From positions 15,001-72,458 of the forward strand of contig NZ_MJIG01000007.1 of NCBI RefSeq assembly GCF_001940245.1: a stretch of DNA of 57,458 nucleotides, given 5' to 3'. The translations under genes were made by a program, and so were the position numbers. The notes beneath the pieces were generated by a model. The model was not told where the DNA came from. It did no database searches and saw nothing but the letters and a program-made list of their open reading frames with translations. This stretch comes from Anaerostipes sp. 992a (GTDB lineage: Bacteria > Bacillota > Clostridia > Lachnospirales > Lachnospiraceae). Positions 19,312 to 27,921 of this stretch are shown piece by piece. Position 1 is the first letter of the stretch; every line of letters starts with the position of its first letter.

Positions 19312-20400
19312 ATGGAAAATAGAACACTTGAATCTCTGTGCAATGTTGTATCAGGAGGAACGCCTTCCAGATCAAAGCCAGAGTTTTGGAATGATGGAAA
19401 TATTCCATGGATTAAAATAGGAAATATCAAATCTAAGTATGTTTCCGAAGCTGATGAATATATCACGCAGGCGGGATTAGATGGTTCTTCTGCAAAGATG
19501 CTTTCAAAGGGAACTATTCTCTATACTATTTTTGCTACTTTGGGAGAAGCCGGCATCTTAACTATCGATGCTTGTACAAATCAAGCTATTGCAGGGATTA
19601 CGATAAAAGATAAGCGTGTCATTGATACGAATTATCTCTATTATTATTTGAAATCGAAGAAAGAGTATGTCAATAGCCTTGGGCGTGGTGTAGCACAGAA
19701 CAACATCAATATGTCAATGCTCCGCAAGTTTGAAGTCCCTGTACCAGCTATAGATGATCAGAAGCAAATTGTTGATGTACTGGAGAAAGCCAATTCGATA
19801 ATCGAGTGCCGCAAGACTGAATTACAAAGGCTTGACGATCTTATCAAAGCCCGATTTGTCGAGATGTTTGGTGATCCGATCTTAAACAACAAGCGCTTGC
19901 CCACAATGCTTGGAGAAGGCATTTTTAAGCTTTCAAATGGAAAATTTGTCCCTGAATCAAAGAGATTTGAAACAGGGATTCCAGTTTATGGCGGTAATGG
20001 GATTTCGTGGTATACAGACGAAGTTCTTGTAGAAGGAGATACACTTGTTGTTGGCCGTGTAGGCTTTCAAAGTGGAAATGTACATTATGCTGAGGGGCCA
20101 TTATGGGTAAGTGATAATGCGATGTATATAAGCAATTATAACAAGCAAGATTATGATTTGCTGTTCCTTTGTCATCTCATGGAACATATTGATTTTACTC
20201 GACACCAGGATGCGGGAGATTTGAAAAAAATAACCCAAAAACCGCTTATGGCTATGGAGTATATTCACCCATCACTATCACAACAGCAAGAATATACTGC
20301 ATTCGTCAAACAAGTCAACAAATATAAATCTGTCGTTCAAAAGTCCTTAGATGAAACGCAAACTTTATTTGATGCTTTAATGCAGCAGTATTTTGGATGA
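19312..20400 (+). CDS. hsdS: Type I restriction specificity subunit, copy linked to hsdM
   Basis: HsdS with two TRDs, 362 residues. TRD1 (about 1-150) begins LESLCNVVSGGTPSRSKPEFW; the central conserved helix ELQRLDDLIKARFVEMFGDP lies near 175-190; TRD2 runs to about 330; the tail helix QVNKYKSVVQKSLDETQTLFDALMQQYFG is complete. Start is ATG 19312 (or 19309) with AGGA upstream, ten bases behind the hsdM stop. TRDs differ from those of the reversed copy while start, centre and tail share inverted repeats, the signature of recombinational specificity switching by the recombinase encoded next door. Confidence 0.95.
   Translation: MENRTLESLCNVVSGGTPSRSKPEFWNDGNIPWIKIGNIKSKYVSEADEYITQAGLDGSSAKMLSKGTILYTIFATLGEAGILTIDACTNQAIAGITIKDKRVIDTNYLYYYLKSKKEYVNSLGRGVAQNNINMSMLRKFEVPVPAIDDQKQIVDVLEKANSIIECRKTELQRLDDLIKARFVEMFGDPILNNKRLPTMLGEGIFKLSNGKFVPESKRFETGIPVYGGNGISWYTDEVLVEGDTLVVGRVGFQSGNVHYAEGPLWVSDNAMYISNYNKQDYDLLFLCHLMEHIDFTRHQDAGDLKKITQKPLMAMEYIHPSLSQQQEYTAFVKQVNKYKSVVQKSLDETQTLFDALMQQYFG
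19834..19877. repeat. Central inverted repeat, right arm (hsd pair ii)
   Basis: Inverse partner of 17241-17284 (41 of 44 bases identical). Confidence 0.92.
20309..20329. repeat. Outer inverted repeat, right arm (hsd pair iii)
   Basis: Perfect inverse partner of 16693-16713, 21 bp. Confidence 0.9.
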
Positions 20401-20417
20401 TAAAAAGATCAAATAAT

Positions 20418-20426
20418 TGGTATAAT
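20418..20426 (+). promoter_or_regulatory. Extended -10 promoter of the recombinase
   Basis: TGGTATAAT, an extended -10, 24 bases before the preferred start codon. The recombinase therefore need not depend on hsdM orientation. Confidence 0.55.
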
Positions 20427-20449
20427 TTATGAAAAAGGAGATTATGCCG

Positions 20450-21424
20450 ATGAAGGAAGCGATTTATAATATTATCAATGACATGGTGGAATATTTGGAT
20501 GTTTCTCAGATGAAACGTTTGCATGAAGTACTAATAAAGCGATTAACCGAATCCCAGAAGGAAGAGGTTAAAATTATTGATAATTGCGAATATATGAATA
20601 TGTTTCTAGCGGCCAAGAAGATAGAAGGGTGCTCTAAAAGAACACTGCAGTTTTATAGAGTGACCATTGAGAAGATGTTGTCTATGGTGGAGATACCTCT
20701 TCAAAAGATGACAACAGAAGTATTGAGAAAATACCTTGCTGATTATCAAAATTTGAATAATTGCAGTAAAGTGACCATTGATAATATCAGAAGAAATTTA
20801 TCCAGCTTTTTTTCATGGTTAGAGGAAGAAGATTATATTTTGAAGAGTCCTATGAGGAGAATTCATAAAATTAAGACAGGAACCATTGTAAAAGAAATTA
20901 TTTCTGATGAAAGTATGGAGAAATTGAGAGATCATTGTAAAGAGGCTAGAGATTTAGCAATGATTGATTTACTGTTTTCCACGGGGATTCGTGTTGGAGA
21001 ATTGGTTAATCTGGATATTTCTGATATTAATTTTGAAGCGAGGGAATGTGTCGTTTATGGAAAGGGAGATAAAGAGCGAAAGGTATATTTTGATGCAAGA
21101 ACAAAGGTGCATCTGCAAAGCTATTTGAAGCAAAGGACGGATCAAAATGCTGCGCTATTTGTTACGTTATCAAAACCGTATAAGAGATTAAAGATTAGTG
21201 GTGTTGAAATACGCTTGAGAAAAATGGGAAGGATATTGAATATAGAACGGATTCATCCGCATAAGTTTCGAAGAACGGTAGCTACCAGGGCAATTGATCG
21301 TGGAATGCCAATCGAACAGGTTCAGAAGTTGCTAGGGCATTCTCAAATTGATACGACGATGCAGTATGCAATGGTGAATCAGGATAATGTGAAAAATTCG
21401 CATAAGAAATATATAGCATCCTGA
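20450..21424 (+). CDS. Tyrosine recombinase of the hsdS inversion system
   Basis: XerC/D-type site-specific recombinase, 324 residues. The N-terminal core-binding domain (about 35-140, YMNMFLAAKKIEGCSKRTLQFYR) is followed by the catalytic domain with Arg in STGIRVGEL, HPHKFRRT (HxxR), LGHSQI and the nucleophile Tyr in TTMQYAMV. The ATG at 20450, nine bases behind AAGGAG, is preferred over one seven codons upstream. Its place between hsdS and hsdR is typical of phase-variable type I loci, where it inverts DNA between repeats in opposed hsdS genes. It lies outside all three repeat pairs and thus does not flip. Confidence 0.93.
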   Translation: MKEAIYNIINDMVEYLDVSQMKRLHEVLIKRLTESQKEEVKIIDNCEYMNMFLAAKKIEGCSKRTLQFYRVTIEKMLSMVEIPLQKMTTEVLRKYLADYQNLNNCSKVTIDNIRRNLSSFFSWLEEEDYILKSPMRRIHKIKTGTIVKEIISDESMEKLRDHCKEARDLAMIDLLFSTGIRVGELVNLDISDINFEARECVVYGKGDKERKVYFDARTKVHLQSYLKQRTDQNAALFVTLSKPYKRLKISGVEIRLRKMGRILNIERIHPHKFRRTVATRAIDRGMPIEQVQKLLGHSQIDTTMQYAMVNQDNVKNSHKKYIAS

Positions 21425-21453
21425 GTGTGGGAAAAAGGAGGCATAATGAAAAT

Positions 21454-24400
21454 ATGCAGTTAAATTTTAAATTTTTAAGAATGAATCAGAAATTTGCATC
21501 ATTTGCAGATGCAGCAATAGAAGCAGAGAAGGGAATTGCTGTTTCTAATGCAACGTGTGCAATTTTATGCCGCCGTGCATTGGAGCAGGCAGTAAAATGG
21601 TTATATTCAATTGAACCATATTTGGAGATTCCATATCAGGATAACTTGGCTAGTCTGATTCATGAAAAGACATTTAAAGATATTTTAGATCCTCATTTAT
21701 TCCCTTTGATCAGATTTATATGGAAACTTGGGAATAGCGCTGTACATACTTCAAATCAGATAAAAAGAGACCAGGCAGTATTGGCTCTTCGCAATCTTTT
21801 TGAATTTTGTAAATGGATTGATTATTGTTATGGAGATGATTACGAAGATCGAAAGTTTGATGAAAGTATTCTTTTAGGTAATCCACATCACAAGAAACGA
21901 GAGAAACCGGAAGAATTAAGGAAATTGTATGATGAAATTTCTTCTAAGGATAAACAATTAGAAGAGATGAGAAAAGCCAATGAAGAACTTCAGGCGAAGA
22001 TGGCGGAAATCAAAGAACATAATATGAAGGAAAGGCACCATGAGGTTGATCAGAAGACAGAAGCAGATACGAGAAAAGAATATATTGACGTTGAATTGCA
22101 GCTTGCTGGTTGGAAGATAGGCAGGGATTGTCTGGAAGAAGTACAAGTGTATGGCATGCCGACTTCTTCTGGCATTGGTCGTGCAGATTATGTATTATAT
22201 GGGAACAATGGAAAGCCGCTTGCAGTTGTCGAAGCCAAAAAGACAGGTGTAGATACTATGGTTGGAGCAACACAGGCAAAACTATATGCAGATTGTCTGC
22301 AAAAACAATACCATCAAAGGCCATTAATTTTTATTACCAATGGATTTGAAATTGATTATATTAATGATGCAAGAAATTTTCCAAAAAGGAGGGTATCTGG
22401 ATTTTTTACAAAGGACGAATTGCAGTTAGAGGTAGACCGAAGAACGGAAATTCGATCTCTGACAGGTGTTCAGATTAATGATGAAATCAGTAATCGTTAT
22501 TATCAGAAAGAAGCGGTACAAGCAGTATGCGATGCGATTGAGCAAAATCATCGTAAGATGTTATTAGTTATGGCAACTGGATCTGGCAAGACAAGAACAG
22601 CAATTTCTATTGTAGATGTACTGATGAAGCATAATTATGTGAAGCATATTTTATTTTTAGCAGACCGTACAGCATTAGTGCGTCAGGCAAAGAATAACTT
22701 TAGTAATCTATTGCCTAATCTTACGTTGTGTAACTTGTTGGACCGTAAGGATGATCCGAAGCAGGCGAGAATGATTTTTTCTACATATCCAACGATGATG
22801 AATGCTATTGATGACACTAAAAATGAATTTGGAGAAAGGTTATTTACACCGGGACATTTTGATCTTATTATTGTCGATGAAAGTCATAGAAGTATTTATC
22901 GAAAGTATCAGGATATTTTTGATTATTTTGATGGAATGATGCTTGGTCTTACTGCAACACCAAAAAATGAAATCGATAGAAATACGTACAATATATTTGA
23001 ATTAGAGAGTGGAGTTCCTACCTATGCATATGAGTTAGACCAAGCTATTCAGGATGAGTATTTGGTTCCATATGCAACATTAGAGTATAAAACGAAGATC
23101 ATGGAAGAGGGAATTCATTATCAAGATTTGTCTCAGGAAGAAAAAAACCAATTTGAAAATGATTTTGATGATGATGAAAATATTACAGATTTCATTCCTA
23201 ATACAGCTATCAACACATGGTTATTCAACAGTGATACTATTGATAAAGTGTTAAAAGAGCTTTTAGAAAATGGGTTAAAAGTAGAAGGTGGAGATAAGCT
23301 CGGGAAAACGATTATTTTTGCGAAAAACAGTCTTCATGCCAAGGCGATTGTAGAACGATTTCAAACACTTTATCCAGAGTATGGAGCTCATTTTATAGAG
23401 CAGATTGATTATAGCATTAAGTATTCAGATACGTTAATTGATGATTTTTCTACAAAGGATAAAGATCCACAAATTGCCGTATCGGTAGATATGCTTGATA
23501 CAGGAGTTGATGTTCCGGAAGTGTTAAATCTTGTGTTTTTTAAGAAAGTTCGTTCTTATTCAAAGTTTTGGCAAATGATAGGAAGGGGAACAAGATTGTG
23601 TGAGAATCTATTTGGGCCTCAAATACATAAGGAAAAGTTTCTGATTTTTGACTTTTGCAATAATTTTGAATTTTTTCGGGTGTCAAAAGGTGTGGAGAAT
23701 ACGGGACAGCAGGGGTCATTAACGGAAAACATTTATATGGTAAGATGCCGTATTGTGCGTGAGTTACAGGCAACTGAAAACCAGAATGAAGATGGTAGAG
23801 AATATCGGAAACAATTGGTAAACGCACTTAGAAAAGAAATCATGGATTTGAATCCAGATAGTTTTCGGGTGAAATTAAATCTTCGTTATGTAGAAAAATA
23901 TCAGGAATTAAATGCCTGGTCAGTATTGGAAGCACAAAGTATAACTGAATTAAGGAAACACATTGCACCATTGGTAGTACTTAAGGAGAAAGAAGAACTG
24001 GCAAAAAGATTCGATTACCTGATTTATTCCATAGAATTGGCAATGTTAGAACAGAAAGATTTCTCCCATTTAATTCAGAATATTCAAAATACAGCAGAGC
24101 GTTTAAGTAAAAAATACAATATTCCACAAATAAAAGAGGAAAAATATATCATAGAAAAGGTAATGACAACAGAATTTTGGGAAACAGTTGATCTTATGAG
24201 CCTGGAGGTAGTGCGGGAAGCATTAAGAGGATTGATACGATTTTTAGACCCAGTGAAACAGACAGTTTATTATTCAAACTACGAAGATCATATTATGGAA
24301 GCAAAAGAAGGAGCACCTTTTTATGCTGCTAATAATCTTCAAAACTATCGTAAAAAAGTAGAATATTATTTGAAAGAGCATGAGAATGTTCTTTCTATAT

Positions 24401-24810
24401 ATAAATTGCGGAATAACAAAAAGCTTACAAAAACGGATTTTGAAGAATTGGAACGAATCTTATGGCAAGATCTTGGGAGTAAAGAAGATTATGAAAAAGA
24501 ATATGGGGATACTCCAATTGGTCATTTGGTAAGAAAAATAGTTGGATTGGATCGGACTGCAGTAAGAAAAGCATTTAGCGAATTTCTATCAGAAGAAAGA
24601 CTGAATTCTAATCAAATGCATTTTTTGGAATTGCTGATTGATTATATTGAACAAAATGGATATATTGAAGATAATTCTGTTTTGACAAAAGAGCCATTTC
24701 GAAGTGTTGGGAGTATCACGAATATCTTTAAAAATGACATTGGAACTGCAAGAAAAATTTTGGATGTATCCGATCAAATTCGGAATAATGCAGATGCTAT
24801 TATGGCATGA
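21454..24810 (+). CDS. hsdR: Type I restriction endonuclease/translocase subunit
   Basis: HsdR cuts unmodified DNA after ATP-driven translocation. 1118 residues: N-terminal DUF4145 domain (about 15-125), a coiled coil (about 160-205), the PD-(D/E)xK nuclease with RADYVLYG...AVVEAKKT (about 245-265), Walker A ATGSGKTRT (about 378), a DESH box (VDESHRS, about 478), LTATPKNE, and motif VI QMIGRGTRL (about 708), then the EcoEI-type C-terminal region. The ATG at 21454 gives the family start MQLNFKFL but is 12 bases from AAGGAGG; an out-of-frame ATG at 21446 with five codons lies between. It follows the recombinase gene with a 29-base gap. Confidence 0.95.
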   Translation: MQLNFKFLRMNQKFASFADAAIEAEKGIAVSNATCAILCRRALEQAVKWLYSIEPYLEIPYQDNLASLIHEKTFKDILDPHLFPLIRFIWKLGNSAVHTSNQIKRDQAVLALRNLFEFCKWIDYCYGDDYEDRKFDESILLGNPHHKKREKPEELRKLYDEISSKDKQLEEMRKANEELQAKMAEIKEHNMKERHHEVDQKTEADTRKEYIDVELQLAGWKIGRDCLEEVQVYGMPTSSGIGRADYVLYGNNGKPLAVVEAKKTGVDTMVGATQAKLYADCLQKQYHQRPLIFITNGFEIDYINDARNFPKRRVSGFFTKDELQLEVDRRTEIRSLTGVQINDEISNRYYQKEAVQAVCDAIEQNHRKMLLVMATGSGKTRTAISIVDVLMKHNYVKHILFLADRTALVRQAKNNFSNLLPNLTLCNLLDRKDDPKQARMIFSTYPTMMNAIDDTKNEFGERLFTPGHFDLIIVDESHRSIYRKYQDIFDYFDGMMLGLTATPKNEIDRNTYNIFELESGVPTYAYELDQAIQDEYLVPYATLEYKTKIMEEGIHYQDLSQEEKNQFENDFDDDENITDFIPNTAINTWLFNSDTIDKVLKELLENGLKVEGGDKLGKTIIFAKNSLHAKAIVERFQTLYPEYGAHFIEQIDYSIKYSDTLIDDFSTKDKDPQIAVSVDMLDTGVDVPEVLNLVFFKKVRSYSKFWQMIGRGTRLCENLFGPQIHKEKFLIFDFCNNFEFFRVSKGVENTGQQGSLTENIYMVRCRIVRELQATENQNEDGREYRKQLVNALRKEIMDLNPDSFRVKLNLRYVEKYQELNAWSVLEAQSITELRKHIAPLVVLKEKEELAKRFDYLIYSIELAMLEQKDFSHLIQNIQNTAERLSKKYNIPQIKEEKYIIEKVMTTEFWETVDLMSLEVVREALRGLIRFLDPVKQTVYYSNYEDHIMEAKEGAPFYAANNLQNYRKKVEYYLKEHENVLSIYKLRNNKKLTKTDFEELERILWQDLGSKEDYEKEYGDTPIGHLVRKIVGLDRTAVRKAFSEFLSEERLNSNQMHFLELLIDYIEQNGYIEDNSVLTKEPFRSVGSITNIFKNDIGTARKILDVSDQIRNNADAIMA

Positions 24811-24873
24811 TTATAAAAAATAAAAAGCGATTGTTGTAGATTTAAAAATTAAGATAAATGTTAGGGGGTTTTT

Positions 24874-25854
24874 ATGAGTTATAAAACTACAGATGGATTA
24901 ATGAGGCATCTTCGGAATAACGGGATTGCAATATCTGGAAGTATACAAAAGCGGCAGTTAATTAATACTGGTTATTTTCATGGATATAAGGGATATCGTT
25001 TTTTCAAAAATGCCGGAACAAAGCTACCATTTATTGCATATAATGAAGTATATGCGACTATACAGTATGATTCTGCACTAAAAGCCCTTTTATATGGGAA
25101 AATGATGTTCATTGAAACGGCTATTAAGAACATTGCTTTGGAAGGAATTTTGGTGAATGCAAATTCAGAAAGTATTCGAGATATGTATGATAAAGTAGTA
25201 AGTGGATACCGTAATGCACCTGCTTTCTATACACTAGAGCAAAAAAAGAAATTGCAGCAGAATAAATTGAATTTACAAAAGTCGATTCAAGCGAGTCTTG
25301 CAAGTGCATATCGCAAGAATAATCCCAAAATAACTCATTTTTATAATAATGTGGGGAATTCAGATGTCCCTATTTGGGCGTTATTTGAAATAATGACAAT
25401 GGGAGATTTGGGTTATTTGCTTTCCTGTCTGACCTATGATGTAAGAGACGATATTTCAAAAAGAATTGGCCTTAATCTTGCTTATGACACTAATAGACAA
25501 TTGCTTTATAAATATATCTATACTTTGAAAGATTTGCGCAATGCTATTGCCCATAATGCAGTTGTCTTTGATACTAGATTTAGAAATATTGATCCTACGT
25601 CAGCGATGAAACAATGTTTGAAGAATGAAGTTGGTTTGCCATATGTCAATTTTAAAACAATTGGCGATTATATTATTCTTATATGCTATTATTTGAAAAT
25701 GCTACATATGCCTAAAACGGAAATTAAAGCATTTATTCGTGAGTTTGAAAAAATTACTGCTAACTATATGATTTCGGTAAATTCTAATGTAGTCAAAATT
25801 GTTATTCATCCTGATTTATCTGCACGTATGACGGCTTTAAAAAATTTTATTTAA
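24874..25854 (+). CDS. Abi_2/AbiF-type HEPN abortive-infection protein
   Basis: Member of the Abi_2 (AbiD/AbiF) family, 326 residues. The N-terminal part (TDGLMRHLRNNGIAI...QLINTGYFHGYKGY...FF) is the family hallmark, and the C-terminal half holds the HEPN motif RxxxxH in LRNAIAHN (about residues 222-227), the catalytic site of HEPN ribonucleases. Such proteins cut RNA and stop phage-infected cells. It sits at the end of the restriction island, same strand as hsdR, 63 bases behind it, with AGGGGG before the ATG, and the same AT-rich codon use. A small promoter-terminator unit directly downstream is probably its RNA partner. Confidence 0.88.
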   Translation: MSYKTTDGLMRHLRNNGIAISGSIQKRQLINTGYFHGYKGYRFFKNAGTKLPFIAYNEVYATIQYDSALKALLYGKMMFIETAIKNIALEGILVNANSESIRDMYDKVVSGYRNAPAFYTLEQKKKLQQNKLNLQKSIQASLASAYRKNNPKITHFYNNVGNSDVPIWALFEIMTMGDLGYLLSCLTYDVRDDISKRIGLNLAYDTNRQLLYKYIYTLKDLRNAIAHNAVVFDTRFRNIDPTSAMKQCLKNEVGLPYVNFKTIGDYIILICYYLKMLHMPKTEIKAFIREFEKITANYMISVNSNVVKIVIHPDLSARMTALKNFI

Positions 25855-25857
25855 TTC

Positions 25858-25886
25858 TTGCATATTTCTGTTGAAAACGGTATAAT
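25858..25886 (+). promoter_or_regulatory. Promoter of the candidate AbiF-associated RNA
   Basis: TTGCAT (25858-25863), 17 bases, TATAAT (25881-25886), starting just behind the abiF stop codon. Predicted transcription start about 25893. Confidence 0.65.
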
Positions 25887-25892
25887 ATAAAC

Positions 25893-25955
25893 ACTAATTG
25901 GGGTATGTATTTGCGGATGCATACTTGAGAGAGTCGGAGAAATTCGGCTCTTTTT
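25893..25955 (+). ncRNA. Candidate 63-nt AbiF-associated noncoding RNA
   Basis: Behind a good promoter lies a compact unit: an unpaired 5' part (ACTAATTGG), a perfect 8-bp hairpin GTATGTAT/ATGCATAC (one G-T pair, loop TTGCGG, 25903-25924), a short linker TTGAGA, and a terminator hairpin GAGTCG/CGGCTC (25931-25950) with TTTTT. No open frame. A structured RNA motif has been described next to AbiF-type genes, and this unit has the right place and size. Exact match to that motif cannot be tested here. Confidence 0.65.
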
Positions 25956-25975
25956 ATATTAATATTTTTTATAAA

Positions 25976-26024
25976 AGGAGCGGATGCTCCAGTAGATGAA
26001 ATATCTACGTTTGCATCCGCTCCT
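25976..26024 (-). terminator. Terminator of the fucO transcript
   Basis: A perfect 12-bp stem AGGAGCGGATGC/GCATCCGCTCCT that encloses a second GTAGAT/ATCTAC stem. On the minus strand it is followed by TTTTATAAAAAAT, and it lies 25 bases behind the fucO stop. It is a GC-rich boundary of the AT-rich island. Confidence 0.8.
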
Positions 26025-26048
26025 ATGTTATCTTTATGATTTAGCTAC

Positions 26049-27194
26049 TTACATTAACTTACGGAATAATTCCAGTACCTGTTCTTTGGTAGCTTCTCTT
26101 GGGTTGCCAGGATAGCATGCATCTGCTAACGCGTCTTCTGCCAACTGATCTAAATCTTCTTCTTTGATGCGTTCGTTCTTTTCTGGAATTCCAACATCCT
26201 TAGAAAGCTGCTTTACTGCTTCAATAGCTGCGTTGCGATATTCTTCCTGAGTCATATCGTCTACGCCTTCTACACCCATTGCTTTTGCGATCGCTTTGTA
26301 TTTTTCTCCGGTGTATTCCTTATTAAATTCCATGGAGATTGGAAGCAGCTGAGCACAAGCCATACCATGAGGAGTGTCATAGTATGCACTTAAAGTGTGA
26401 GCCATAGCATGGTCAATTCCAAGACCTACGTTAGAGAATCCCATACCTGCAATGTACTGACCAAGAGCCATGCCTTCGCGGCCTTCTTTTGTATTAGCAA
26501 CAGCGCCACGTAAATTTTCAGCAATGAGACGAATGGCTTCGATATGGAACATATCCGTCATCTCCCATGCGCCTTTGGTTGTGTAACCTTCGATGGCATG
26601 TGTAAGAGCGTCCATACCGGTACTAGCAGTTAATCCTTTTGGCATAGAAGCCATCATTTCAGGATCGACAATAGCTACCATTGGCATATCGTGTGGGTCT
26701 ACACATACGAACTTTCTCTTCTTTTCCACATCAGTAATAACATAGTTGATCGTAACTTCTGCAGCAGTACCTGCAGTTGTAGGAACTGCGATGGTTGGTA
26801 CACAAGGGTTCTTAGTAGGAGCCATTCCTTCTAAGCTTCTAACATCTGCAAATTCAGGGTTGGTAATGATGATTCCGATTGCCTTGGAAGTATCCATGGA
26901 AGAACCGCCACCAATTGCGATAATGTAATCTGCTCCAGATTCTTTAAAAGCTTCTACACCATGCTGTACATTTTCAATGGTAGGATTTGGCTTGATATCA
27001 GAATAGATTTCATAAGGAAGTCCCTCCTGATCTAATAAATCCGTTACTTTTGCAGTAACACCGAACTTGATAAGGTCTGGATCGGAAGTAACGAATGCTT
27101 TTTTGAATCCGTGCATCTTGATTTCTGTAATGATTTCGTTAATTGCTCCAGGTCCATGATAAGAAGTTCCGTTTAAAGAAATTTTGTTAGCCAT
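26049..27194 (-). CDS. fucO: Iron-dependent lactaldehyde reductase / 1,2-propanediol dehydrogenase
   Basis: Group III (iron-activated) alcohol dehydrogenase, 381 residues, very similar along its length to E. coli FucO, which converts lactaldehyde and 1,2-propanediol with NAD. Visible: GGGSSMDTSKAIG nucleotide motif (about residues 97-109), the shared segments PTTAGTAAEVTINYVITD and RKFVCVDPHD, and the metal ligands in GMDALTHAIEG (Asp, His), GIDHAMAH (His) and TPHG (His). GGAG precedes the ATG. A TetR-type regulator is encoded 132 bases upstream on the same strand. No fucose or rhamnose genes are near, so the lactaldehyde source lies elsewhere. Confidence 0.93.
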   Translation of the reverse strand: MANKISLNGTSYHGPGAINEIITEIKMHGFKKAFVTSDPDLIKFGVTAKVTDLLDQEGLPYEIYSDIKPNPTIENVQHGVEAFKESGADYIIAIGGGSSMDTSKAIGIIITNPEFADVRSLEGMAPTKNPCVPTIAVPTTAGTAAEVTINYVITDVEKKRKFVCVDPHDMPMVAIVDPEMMASMPKGLTASTGMDALTHAIEGYTTKGAWEMTDMFHIEAIRLIAENLRGAVANTKEGREGMALGQYIAGMGFSNVGLGIDHAMAHTLSAYYDTPHGMACAQLLPISMEFNKEYTGEKYKAIAKAMGVEGVDDMTQEEYRNAAIEAVKQLSKDVGIPEKNERIKEEDLDQLAEDALADACYPGNPREATKEQVLELFRKLM

Positions 27195-27326
27195 GATATC
27201 TTCTCCTTTACTTAAAATTTATATGATTGTCTATGTTTGACTTTCTTTTAATAATTAAATTTTACAACACTCTGCACAAAAAGAGAAGTTACATTTTCGT
27301 AAATTTGTCACTTATTTATCAAAATT

Positions 27327-27893
27327 TTAGGCTAAGATGTCCAATTCTTCAAATAATTTTCCAAGCTTTGGAGGCATGGCTTCTATCATCAGCTCGGCTA
27401 ATTCTTCTGGGGTCTGTGGGGTATTATGTAAGACCCATTTTACCGTCATATAAATGGATGCCTGACAATACATTTCCAGAAGATCTCCATACTCTTTTTC
27501 AGGAAAACTTCCTTTTTTACTGGTGATCAGATTTTTATAAAATTCAAATATCATTTTGAAATCATGATCCTTTAAATTGTTTTGCGCATCACTTTTAAAA
27601 GCCGCTGCAAAAAATTTCTGTTCCTGGCGGATGTATTCAAACTTATGGACCAAAGAGTCATAAACCCGCTGTCCATATCCCATATGTTCGAAGGATTTGA
27701 TGAGAAGCTGGTCAAAATACCAGTTGATCAGATCGTATTTATCCAGAAAATTTCGATAGAATGTCTGTCTGGAGACACCGCAGATGTCGGTGATCTGCTT
27801 TACGGTAATTGCTTCAACGGGAGTTGTCTGCATACACGTTCCGATGGCCTGTGCCAGACGATATTTAATTTTTTCTCCTTTTTTCGCAGCCAT
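27327..27893 (-). CDS. TetR-family transcriptional regulator (DhaS-like)
   Basis: 188-residue TetR regulator. The helix-turn-helix is at about residues 29-50 (ITVKQITDICGVSRQTFYRNF), followed by the TetR_C_8 ligand domain with the YDLINWYF and AAFKSDAQN segments, as in DhaS of the dihydroxyacetone kinase system. GGAGG before the ATG. It is the gene directly upstream of fucO on the same strand and is a candidate regulator of it. Confidence 0.9.
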   Translation of the reverse strand: MAAKKGEKIKYRLAQAIGTCMQTTPVEAITVKQITDICGVSRQTFYRNFLDKYDLINWYFDQLLIKSFEHMGYGQRVYDSLVHKFEYIRQEQKFFAAAFKSDAQNNLKDHDFKMIFEFYKNLITSKKGSFPEKEYGDLLEMYCQASIYMTVKWVLHNTPQTPEELAELMIEAMPPKLGKLFEELDILA

Positions 27894-27921
27894 AACTTCA
27901 CCCCTCCTAATGTCAGAAGCC

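Noticed and set aside
16640-25955. Whole island as prophage or integrative element
   Set aside because: The only recombinase belongs to the hsdS system; no phage, relaxase or attachment duplication is seen.
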